This document shows positions 7,551 through 15,735 of a stretch of DNA of 64,000 bases, one piece after another. Source of the DNA: Corallincola platygyrae (GTDB taxonomy: Bacteria > Pseudomonadota > Gammaproteobacteria > Enterobacterales > Neiellaceae); the NCBI RefSeq assembly GCF_039544265.1, contig NZ_BAABLI010000015.1, positions 186,001 through 250,000 on the forward strand. Reading direction: 5' to 3'. Numbering within the stretch: position 1 is the stretch's first letter; each line of letters opens with the position of its first letter. The notes beneath the pieces were generated by a model. That model worked only from the letters and a program-made list of their open reading frames with translations. It did not search any database and had not been told where the DNA came from. A program made the translations under genes and the position numbers.

Positions 7551-10376
7551 ATGAAAAGGCTAAGTAAAACCTTAGGCGCCAGCGCTGTTGCCGCTGCCGT
7601 ACTTGGACTCTCGAGTCCGGTGCAGGCCAATGATGTGGCTGTGCACCTGTTCGAATGGACCTGGAATGAGATCGCGAATGAGTGTGAGACGTTCCTTGGC
7701 CCAAAAGGCTACAACGCAGTACAAATTTCTCCTCCCAATGAACATGTCAATGCGCCAAACGACCCGAAAAACGCGGCTTGGTGGGTACGCTATCAACCAG
7801 TGAGCTTCGTTAATTTCACCAGTCGCAGTGGTACCGAAGCCGAACTGCGTGACATGATCCAGCGCTGTAATGCCGTTGGTGTTGAAATTATTGCCGATGC
7901 CGTTATCAACCATATGGCGAACTATCCTGCAGGCTCGGGTGTGGGTAGTGGTGGGTCAGTTTGGAACAGTAACAATGCTGACTATCCAGACATGGATGGT
8001 TGGGGCACCGACTTCCACACCTGCTTCAATGACATTGAGTGGGGTGACAAAGAATCCGTTTGGAATTGTCAGCTCAGCGGTATGCCAGATATCAATACGG
8101 GTAACCCTTCCACCCAGGATAAGCTGGTTGCCTACCTGAACAAGTTGAAAGATATGGGCGTTATGGGTTTCCGTATTGATGCGGCGAAGTCTATCCGTCC
8201 CAGCGAACTGAATACCATCCTAGATAAAGCAGGTAAGCCGTGGGCATTCCTTGAAGTGATCGATAACGGTGATGCGGTTGGCCTGAGCGATTACAACTGG
8301 ATGGATTACATGCTGACCGAGTTCGGTTACGCCACCAAGATGCGAGAAGTGTTTGTCGGTGGCCAACTGAGTTGGCTGGAGACCTTTGGCGACAGCTGGA
8401 TGTCTATCAGCAGTGATAAAGCATGGGTATTTATTACCAACCATGACCGTGAACGTGGCCATGGTGGTGGTGGCACTATTCATTACGACGAACCAAATGG
8501 CGCACAGAACCTGGCAAGTGTGTTCATGCTGGCACATCCGTTTGGTACGCCAAAAATTCATACCAGTTTTGAATTCCACCATGATGGTGATGCCGGTCGC
8601 CCAAGTGGCACGGTAGATTGCGACAGCAGTGAATGGGTTTGTCAGCACCGCTGGGGCAATATCGCCAATATGGTTAACTTCCGCAACCAAGCAGGTAATG
8701 CGCCTGTGGCTAACTGGTGGGACAACGGCAACAACCAAATCGCGTTTAGCCGTGGTGACCGAGGCTTTGTGGTCATCAATAACCAGGGCGACAGTCTGAC
8801 GCGTACTTTCAGTACAGGCCTCGCGGAAGGCCGTTACTGTGATGTACTTTCTCATGCTAACGAGTGTGATGGCAATATCATCGACGTAAACGCTCAAGGC
8901 CAGGCAAGCATCACCGTAGGTGGTTATGCTGCTGCAGCGATCCATGTTGGCTTTATGGAGCCTAACGGAGAGAAGCCGACTGCTGTGATCACCGGAGCAC
9001 CTACTCAGGTTGCCGTTGGCACAACCGTCACACTGGATGCGTCTTCTTCGACCGATCCTGATGGCGTGATTGAGTCTTACCTCTGGAACACTGGAGCAAC
9101 CACTGCGTCTATCACTGAAACTCTGAGTGTTGAAGGGCTGCAAACCTTCAGCGTCACTGTGACAGACAATGATGGTTTGACTGACACCGCTGAGGTGAAA
9201 ATCCAAGTCGGTGATACCCCACCAGTATGTAACCTGGCATCACTGAACTTCCGTGGTACAGCCAACGGTTGGACTAACACGGCGATGAGCTGTGTTGCCG
9301 ATAATACCTGGGAAGCGACGGTGGAGTTTGATGGCCAAGCCGAACAGCGCTTTAAGCTGGATGTTCATGGTGACTGGACCGTTAACTACGGCGATAACAA
9401 TGCTGATGGCACCCTGGAACAAACCGGTGATGACATCTTCACTGATGTAGCAGGCACATACATTGTTCGTGTGGATGACAGCACGATGACCTACGAGTTG
9501 GAGCTGGTTGATGGCATTGATGAAGCACCAGTGGCGGTTATCAACCCAACCGAAGTGACAGTGAATGTAGGCGACTCTGTTGTATTCAGTGCAACCGGCT
9601 CTACCGATGATAAAGGCATTGCGGGCTACGACTGGAGCACCGGCGACAGCGCAGATTCAGCGACGGTTACCTTCAATCAGCTAGGTACAGAGCTGGTTTC
9701 TGTGACCGTAATTGATACCGCTGGCCAGACTGACACAGCCACTGCAACCGTGACCGTGGTTGACCCGGGTGTGTTTGAAAGCAATCTGCCTTCTTTGAAC
9801 TTCCGTGGCACGCCTAACGGCTGGACCGCTAGTGCGATGACACTGGTTGCCGACTACACCTGGCAGATCCAAGTGAACTTTGATGGTCAGCAGGACCAGC
9901 GCTTCAAGTTGGATGTGTTTGGTGATTGGAGTCAGAACTACGGTGACAACAATGCAGACGGTACCTTGGAACAAACCGGTGGTGACATTTTTACTGACGT
10001 GACTGGCGACTATCTGATCACAGTAAATGACGCTGATATGACATACAGCATCGTGCCTGTGGATTGTGCACCTGACTGTCAGAACTTCACCAGCAACTTT
10101 GACACACTCTTCTTCCGTGGCACGCCAAATGGTTGGGTTGCGACAGCAATGAATCTGGTTGCTGACAATACCTGGCAGTTAACTATCGACTTTGATGGTC
10201 AGCAAGACCAGCGCTTCAAGATCGATGTGCACGGTGACTGGAGTTACAACTTCGGTGACAACAATGATGATGGTGTGTTGGATCAGACTGGTGCTGATAT
10301 CTACACCAATGTCACTGGCACCCTGGTATTGACCGTCAATGATGCCGACATGACCTACAGCCTGTCGACTCAGTAA
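7551..10376 (+). CDS. Secreted alpha-amylase (GH13_24-like) with PKD and starch-binding-like modules
   Basis: 941-residue extracellular enzyme hydrolysing internal alpha-1,4 bonds of starch. The ATG at 7551 follows AAGGGA and gives a signal peptide ending VQA-ND. The catalytic part (about residues 27-460) closely resembles the cold-active Pseudoalteromonas/animal-type amylases: VHLFEWTWNEIANECE, GPKGYNAVQISPPNEH, nucleophile Asp210 in GFRIDAAK, acid Glu235 in FLEVID, and His298-Asp299 in TNHDRERGHGG (chloride-type subfamily 24 features). Then PKD domain, a 95-residue FRGTxNGW module, another PKD, and two more such modules to the C-terminus. The modules carry conserved Trp and a DNNADG loop and recall SusE/SusF-type starch-binding modules; the exact CBM family is uncertain. 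First gene of the starch locus, probably controlled by the sites at 7276 and 7414. Confidence 0.93.
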   Translation: MKRLSKTLGASAVAAAVLGLSSPVQANDVAVHLFEWTWNEIANECETFLGPKGYNAVQISPPNEHVNAPNDPKNAAWWVRYQPVSFVNFTSRSGTEAELRDMIQRCNAVGVEIIADAVINHMANYPAGSGVGSGGSVWNSNNADYPDMDGWGTDFHTCFNDIEWGDKESVWNCQLSGMPDINTGNPSTQDKLVAYLNKLKDMGVMGFRIDAAKSIRPSELNTILDKAGKPWAFLEVIDNGDAVGLSDYNWMDYMLTEFGYATKMREVFVGGQLSWLETFGDSWMSISSDKAWVFITNHDRERGHGGGGTIHYDEPNGAQNLASVFMLAHPFGTPKIHTSFEFHHDGDAGRPSGTVDCDSSEWVCQHRWGNIANMVNFRNQAGNAPVANWWDNGNNQIAFSRGDRGFVVINNQGDSLTRTFSTGLAEGRYCDVLSHANECDGNIIDVNAQGQASITVGGYAAAAIHVGFMEPNGEKPTAVITGAPTQVAVGTTVTLDASSSTDPDGVIESYLWNTGATTASITETLSVEGLQTFSVTVTDNDGLTDTAEVKIQVGDTPPVCNLASLNFRGTANGWTNTAMSCVADNTWEATVEFDGQAEQRFKLDVHGDWTVNYGDNNADGTLEQTGDDIFTDVAGTYIVRVDDSTMTYELELVDGIDEAPVAVINPTEVTVNVGDSVVFSATGSTDDKGIAGYDWSTGDSADSATVTFNQLGTELVSVTVIDTAGQTDTATATVTVVDPGVFESNLPSLNFRGTPNGWTASAMTLVADYTWQIQVNFDGQQDQRFKLDVFGDWSQNYGDNNADGTLEQTGGDIFTDVTGDYLITVNDADMTYSIVPVDCAPDCQNFTSNFDTLFFRGTPNGWVATAMNLVADNTWQLTIDFDGQQDQRFKIDVHGDWSYNFGDNNDDGVLDQTGADIYTNVTGTLVLTVNDADMTYSLSTQ

Positions 10377-10392
10377 ACGCTCTCCCCAACGT

Positions 10393-10420
10393 CGCCCTCT
10401 TTGCTTAAGGCGAGAGGGCG
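10393..10420 (+). other. Stem-loop after alpha-amylase gene
   Basis: Arms CGCCCTCT and AGAGGGCG around a 12-base loop, 17 bases after the amylase stop. There is no T-run, so it is not a classical intrinsic terminator; it may protect mRNA ends or partly terminate between the two amylase genes. Confidence 0.4.
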
Positions 10421-10559
10421 GCAACTAAATCTGGAAACACACTGCGATTAGCTGCAGTCGGGTTCGATCGCCCTGAATTCAGTGCAAGGATGAAGTTTTT
10501 GCCAGCAGAGAAGGCGCGGGGCAGTGGACCCTAAGTTGGTCAACTGAAAGAGAAAAGCG

Positions 10560-13500
10560 ATGAAAACTAAGAACAATACCTTCCTCAAGCGCAGCGCCCT
10601 GTCGCTGGCCTTGGGTGTAGGAATAGGACTGGCGGGTGCGCCAATCTCCCATGCGGAGATCGCGGCCACCCATATTTACCACAACCACATGCCTAACTTC
10701 TGGCCCTACTATGATGTCAGCAAGTACGAGGCGCTGCCGGTGGGCTCACCTATCCGTTATACCTACGACGGACAGGTCATTAACCTGAAACAAAACCCGC
10801 CACCCAATTACACCTTCTTCATACCGGGCAGTGGCGCACCCATGCCTCATGATGACCTGGTAGCGTACTATTCACATCATGCCAAGTACGGCGCTTACCA
10901 AAGCTGGCCGGCAGATACGGCGAAGAACAACCGCAACAATCATCCGCTGAGCCAGACCCATGTCACCATGTCAGCATCGGTGATCAATAACGTGCAGAGC
11001 TTCACCGAGCTAGGCCTGTTGGGTGAGCACTATTACAGTGGTTGGGGTGATTACTGGCGTAACACCCAGCAAAGCACCAAGACGACCAATGGTTTTAATT
11101 CGCTAGATACGATCCACTTCTCTGGTCACCATTCAATGGGACCGCTGGTGGGTAATGACTACTTCCTTAAAGATCTTATCTATCAGAATGTCACCTTGGC
11201 TCAGCCATATTTCCTGGGTGACTCATTTAAATCATCGAAGGGCTTTTTCCCAACGGAACTGGGCTTTTCTGAACGCATTATTCCGGTACTGACCAAGCTG
11301 GGTATTGAGTGGTCCGTATTGGGCAACGTGCATTACTCCCGTACGCTGCGCGACTACCCGTACTTGAACGATCCGGGTGTCGATACCATGGTTTCGCCAC
11401 CAAACCGCGCGGATCTGCAGAACGTCAGTAATGTCGGTGATTGGGTGTCGATACCTATGTTCAATGAGCAGCAGGTAACCCAGAACAAGTTTCCTTTTGC
11501 GTCGATCCCACACTGGGTCCAATACGTGGATCCAGAAACCGGCGAGCAACACAAAGTGGCTGGTATTCCGGTTGAGCAGGCTTCTTCATGGGAAGAGGGC
11601 TATCAGGGCAGTGTCACTGCTGCGGCGTTGAAGCCATTTGAGTTGGATGCCGCCAACTTGGGCCGCACCCAATACTTTGTTATCGCCCATGATGGTGACA
11701 ACTCTTCAGGCCGTGCCGGTGACGGCGGTACCTGGGCAAACTCAGGTAACGTTACTTATGCTGATTCCGGTGTGACAGGCAAAGGTGTTGAAGAATACCT
11801 GAGAGCCCATCCAATCCCGGCCGACGATGTTGTGCACGTCCAAGATGGCTCCTGGATCGATACCCGTGATTCATCCGCGGATCCGACCTGGTATCACTGG
11901 CATCTGCCGATGGGAGTTTGGGCCGGTCAAATGGCCGACTTCAACCGTGTAAATGGCACTGAGTTTACTGCTGACCGCCAGCACATGGTGTCGCTGGAGA
12001 TGGGTTATCACTATCTCGAACGTAACTTTGCACTGCTGCAGGCGGCAGAAAACTATGCCAAAACTGCAGAACAGATCTGGTTGAATGACAACCCGAACTA
12101 CTGGTCTCCAACGACTGCGCTGGATCATGAAGTAACTTATCAAGGTAACCAGCTCAACCCCTGGATGCTCTCTTATCCTGTCAAAGGTGATGCTGCCAAC
12201 AACTATGCCGGCGGTGCTAACCCGGCAGAGCTGGGCTGGTACTTCCTGATCGCCTCGATTGACTCAGGCTTTGGTTACTACGACGAAAACGTTGATGACG
12301 GTGTTAAACCTACGATTTCGTTCAACCAGTCGTTGCACTTCACCACCCCTTACGTGGAAGCCAATATCACCAAAGACCAGACTGGTCCTTCGGTGTGGTG
12401 GCCACAGCGTTATCCGTACAATCCAGGCAGCGCGAACAAAGGTAAAGCGGAAGGTTGGGCAGCGCTTTACGCCGACACCAAGTTTGCTATCTATACCTAC
12501 GCATTTGATGTCAGTGGCATTCAGGACATCAAGGTGAAGGTGCGAGTCCACAAAGACAAATGGGCTGATGCCAAAGATAAAACCTTTAAGCTTTATGACC
12601 CTTCTGCCCACAGTGCGGATCCAGATGTAGATCCATCTAAAGTGGGAGCATGGCAGAGCTACAGCATGCAGGTTCGTGACTTGGCGCCAGATATCAATGG
12701 TGTTGAGTGGCAGCCTTCAGGCAAAGAGATGTTTGATGTCGTGCCTGCCGAGAAGATCGGTAACCTCTACTACACCTATCTGGACCAGTACCAGGAACAG
12801 CTGCTCGATTACTATGTTGAAGCCGTCGATGCCAAGGGCAATGTGACTCGCAGTGATATCCAGCAGGTATACGTCGGCGCTGGCCGCTTCAAGAATGAAG
12901 GCGGCAAGCTGGTTGAAGACGTTAATGGCGATATCGCCGGTGAACCTGCGTTCTTTACTGATAGTTTCATTCCGGGCAACAAACGTCCTGTCGCAGTCAT
13001 TTCACCTGACAGCCAGGAAGTTGAGTTGGGTACTCAGTTGACGCTGAGTGCTGCGGGTTCCACTGACGAAGATGGTTCAATCGTTGCCTATGAGTGGAGC
13101 ACAGGAGAGACGACACCTGAGATCCAGGTGACAGTGAATGAGAAGACAACTTACACCGTCACTGTGACTGATGACCTCGGCTCTACTGCTACCACCAGCG
13201 TGACTATGCGTATTCTGGGGCAAACGGTTAGCTCTACCGTGTACTACCAAGACACCAATAACTGGGGGCAAGTGTGCATCCACTACACCACTGATGGTGC
13301 ACAGACCTGGACCACGGCGCCGGGTGATGCGATGGAAAGTGTGGGCAGTGACTGGTTCCGCGCCACTATCGACCTGGACAGCGATCAGGACCTCGAGTTT
13401 GTCACCAATAACTGTAGTGGTGCCTGGGACAACAACGGAGGTCAGAACTATTCCGTTGGCGAAGGTACCTGGTCACTTTCTGCGGGTACTATCAGTGCGG

Positions 13501-14618
13501 GTGCGCCAGATATTGGACCTGTGAATCAGCCACCAGTGGCAGCTATTTCTCCTGGTAGCCAATCTGTTGAAGCCGGTACGCAAGTGACCTTGAGTGCGAC
13601 TAACTCAAGTGATCCGGATGGCACCATTGAGAGCTATCTGTGGAGCACGGGTGAAACCTCTCAGAGCATTACCGTCACTGTGGATCAAACCCAGGTAGTT
13701 TCGCTGACTGTTACTGATAACGATGGAGATTCTGACACTGCTTCAGTGACGCTGACTGCCATTGTTAACCAAGCGCCTGTCGCTGTGATCTCTCCGGGAG
13801 ACCAGACAGTTGCGCCGGGCACCAGTGTTACCTTGAGTGCGGCAGGTTCGAGCGACACTGATGGCAGTATTGCCAGCTATCTGTGGACCACGGGGGAAAC
13901 CACCTCATCTATCACTGTCACTGTTGATACCACCAGCACCATTGGTGTGACTGTGACTGATGATGACGGCGCAACCGGCACAGCTCAGGTAACCCTGACA
14001 GTACAGAGCGGTGGCTATGAATCTAATTTCAATCAGATGCATTTCCGCGGTACGCCAAATGGCTGGGCTGCTTCAGCGATGACGCTGGTGGCTAACAACA
14101 CCTGGCAGCTTGAAGTGAACTTTGATGGTCAGGCCAACCAACGCTTTAAGTTTGATGTGAACGGCGATTGGTCACAGAACTACGGTGACACAAATGCTGA
14201 TGGCATTCTGGAGCAGACCGGCGGAGACATCTTCACCGATGTCAACGGTAGTTATCTGGTCACGCTGAACGATGCCAACATGACCTACGACATCACGCCG
14301 ATGGAAGGTTGCACTGACTGCACGTCATATCAGAGCAACTTTGCACAACTCTATTTCCGCGGTACAGCCAATAACTGGGGAACGTCCGCCATGACCCTGA
14401 TTGCCGATAACACATGGCAACTGGAAGTGGATTTTGATGGCCAGGCCGATCAGCGTTTTAAGTTTGATGTAAATGGTGACTGGTCTCAGAACTATGGTGA
14501 CAACAACAGTGATGGCGTATTGGAGCAAACTGGTAATGATATCTACACCAGTGTTACCGGCCTCTACGTGATTACCGTGAATGACCAAACTATGAGTTAC
14601 TCGGTCAGCATGTACTGA
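10560..14618 (+). CDS. Secreted GH119/GH57-like amylase with PKD, CBM25/26-like and starch-binding-like modules
   Basis: 1352-residue exported enzyme; signal peptide ends SHA-EI. The catalytic region (about residues 34-620) is not GH13. It begins ATHIYHNHMPNFW, recalling the GH57 HQP region, has Glu233 in FFPTELGFSERI and Asp378 in IAHDGDN, the positions expected for the Glu/Asp catalytic pair of the GH57/GH119 clan; length and motifs fit GH119, the small family founded by a Bacillus circulans alpha-amylase. After an Ig-like segment come a PKD domain, a CBM25/26-type module (VYYQDTNNW...VCIHYTTDG...WDNNGGQNYSVGEG), two PKDs and two FRGTPNGW modules like those of the first amylase. Starch or maltodextrin hydrolysis is inferred. 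The 184-base gap after the upstream amylase has AGAGAAA before the start. Terminator at 14661. Confidence 0.85.
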   Translation: MKTKNNTFLKRSALSLALGVGIGLAGAPISHAEIAATHIYHNHMPNFWPYYDVSKYEALPVGSPIRYTYDGQVINLKQNPPPNYTFFIPGSGAPMPHDDLVAYYSHHAKYGAYQSWPADTAKNNRNNHPLSQTHVTMSASVINNVQSFTELGLLGEHYYSGWGDYWRNTQQSTKTTNGFNSLDTIHFSGHHSMGPLVGNDYFLKDLIYQNVTLAQPYFLGDSFKSSKGFFPTELGFSERIIPVLTKLGIEWSVLGNVHYSRTLRDYPYLNDPGVDTMVSPPNRADLQNVSNVGDWVSIPMFNEQQVTQNKFPFASIPHWVQYVDPETGEQHKVAGIPVEQASSWEEGYQGSVTAAALKPFELDAANLGRTQYFVIAHDGDNSSGRAGDGGTWANSGNVTYADSGVTGKGVEEYLRAHPIPADDVVHVQDGSWIDTRDSSADPTWYHWHLPMGVWAGQMADFNRVNGTEFTADRQHMVSLEMGYHYLERNFALLQAAENYAKTAEQIWLNDNPNYWSPTTALDHEVTYQGNQLNPWMLSYPVKGDAANNYAGGANPAELGWYFLIASIDSGFGYYDENVDDGVKPTISFNQSLHFTTPYVEANITKDQTGPSVWWPQRYPYNPGSANKGKAEGWAALYADTKFAIYTYAFDVSGIQDIKVKVRVHKDKWADAKDKTFKLYDPSAHSADPDVDPSKVGAWQSYSMQVRDLAPDINGVEWQPSGKEMFDVVPAEKIGNLYYTYLDQYQEQLLDYYVEAVDAKGNVTRSDIQQVYVGAGRFKNEGGKLVEDVNGDIAGEPAFFTDSFIPGNKRPVAVISPDSQEVELGTQLTLSAAGSTDEDGSIVAYEWSTGETTPEIQVTVNEKTTYTVTVTDDLGSTATTSVTMRILGQTVSSTVYYQDTNNWGQVCIHYTTDGAQTWTTAPGDAMESVGSDWFRATIDLDSDQDLEFVTNNCSGAWDNNGGQNYSVGEGTWSLSAGTISAGAPDIGPVNQPPVAAISPGSQSVEAGTQVTLSATNSSDPDGTIESYLWSTGETSQSITVTVDQTQVVSLTVTDNDGDSDTASVTLTAIVNQAPVAVISPGDQTVAPGTSVTLSAAGSSDTDGSIASYLWTTGETTSSITVTVDTTSTIGVTVTDDDGATGTAQVTLTVQSGGYESNFNQMHFRGTPNGWAASAMTLVANNTWQLEVNFDGQANQRFKFDVNGDWSQNYGDTNADGILEQTGGDIFTDVNGSYLVTLNDANMTYDITPMEGCTDCTSYQSNFAQLYFRGTANNWGTSAMTLIADNTWQLEVDFDGQADQRFKFDVNGDWSQNYGDNNSDGVLEQTGNDIYTSVTGLYVITVNDQTMSYSVSMY

Positions 14619-14660
14619 TAGTGAATGAGGCTTAACGGTTAGTTAAGTTGAACGATATAG

Positions 14661-14693
14661 GGCCCCTGCACTTATCTGCAGGGGCCTTGTTTC
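14661..14693 (+). terminator. Rho-independent terminator after GH119-like gene
   Basis: Perfect 10-base arms GGCCCCTGCA and TGCAGGGGCC around the loop CTTATC, followed by TTGTTT. It ends transcription of the amylase genes 43 bases after the stop and just before the convergent methyltransferase gene. Confidence 0.85.
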
Positions 14694-14707
14694 AACAAGA
14701 CTGACAT

Positions 14708-15490
14708 TCAGGTTTTAGTCCCCTTAATGACATATACCAAAGGGACGTCATGTTTATGGCCCTGCAGGTAAAAACGCCCAGATTCTCGCTCCTCCAGTTT
14801 GTCAAAACAGGGGTAGGGCGAATAGGGATATTCGTGCAACTCGTCGATGCGAATACCAGCGCGTATCAGCGCGTTGATCACATCGCTGAGTGGATGAGAC
14901 CAAACCATGATGGTCTGTTTGGCCGCCTCGGGATTGGACTTGTCATCACCATAACTGACCTCTTCCTCGACATCGGGTTGTTCATGGTGGAAGTAGCTAT
15001 AGCCTGCTATTAGGTCATAGATGGGATGAAATTCCGCTATGTAAAACTTGCCACCAGGTTTGAGGCTGGCAGCCACCGTCTGCGCCCAGCGCTCGATATC
15101 TGGCAACCAGCAAACCACGCCGTAACTGGTAAACACCTGATCGAACTCGGGCGTAGCCTTTTCACCAAAGCTGTAGAGGTCCTGGCAGATAAACTGCGCT
15201 TCCAGTTGAGTTTGTGTCGCCAGTTTGCGGGCGCGATCAATGGCCACTTCCGACAAATCAACGCCCGTGACGTGCGCGCCCAAGCGTGCCAGCGACAGGG
15301 TGTCCTGGCCAAAATGGCACTGCAGGTGCAGCAGTTTGTGTCCATCAATAGGTCCCAGATGCCTTTGCTCTATCTCACTGAGCGAGCTCTCTCCGGCCAA
15401 AAAACGGTCGAGTTGGTAAAACTCCGACTTCAGGTGGATCGCCGCTCTGGCATTCCAGGCGTTTCGATTGGTGGCGAGGTAGTCAGTCAT
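14708..15490 (-). CDS. Class I SAM-dependent methyltransferase
   Basis: 260 residues. A Rossmann-type methyltransferase: the SAM-binding motif I appears as LLHLQCHFGQDTLSLARLG (about residues 54-72) followed by VTGVDLSEVAIDRAR (acidic motif II) and the post-I segment FDQVFTSYGVVCWLPDIERW. The target is not evident; no tRNA- or protein-binding extension is visible and the C-terminal third resembles small-molecule methyltransferases. I chose the ATG at 15490 because AAGGGA lies 7 bases upstream; a GTG one codon earlier is possible. It is an isolated minus-strand gene inside the starch locus with no obvious role in it. Confidence 0.85.
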   Translation of the reverse strand: MTDYLATNRNAWNARAAIHLKSEFYQLDRFLAGESSLSEIEQRHLGPIDGHKLLHLQCHFGQDTLSLARLGAHVTGVDLSEVAIDRARKLATQTQLEAQFICQDLYSFGEKATPEFDQVFTSYGVVCWLPDIERWAQTVAASLKPGGKFYIAEFHPIYDLIAGYSYFHHEQPDVEEEVSYGDDKSNPEAAKQTIMVWSHPLSDVINALIRAGIRIDELHEYPYSPYPCFDKLEERESGRFYLQGHKHDVPLVYVIKGTKT

Positions 15491-15735
15491 CACATGTTCC
15501 CTTGGTTGAGAAACGGATATTGGGACAAAGCAACTGCATGTTCAATTACATGAGTAAAAATTAAATGATGATAGCGGTCACATTTGATTGTTTTTTAACA
15601 TGGGTTTAATTGCTCCGTAGGCGCTGTTTGATTATTTTGTGAACACTTCTCAGCGTTTAGGTATCAGTCCAACTTAGCGTAGAAAAACGATACAGATGAC
15701 GCTGTTAAAAAACGTTAAACACAAAGGATAAGATA

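Noticed and set aside
7330..7704. 124-residue minus-strand frame before and into the amylase gene
   Set aside because: Overlaps the amylase signal peptide and contains low-complexity sequence; no family or start signal.
8220..9206. 328-residue minus-strand open frame within the amylase gene
   Set aside because: A shadow of a strongly conserved GH13 coding sequence; no ribosome site or protein family.
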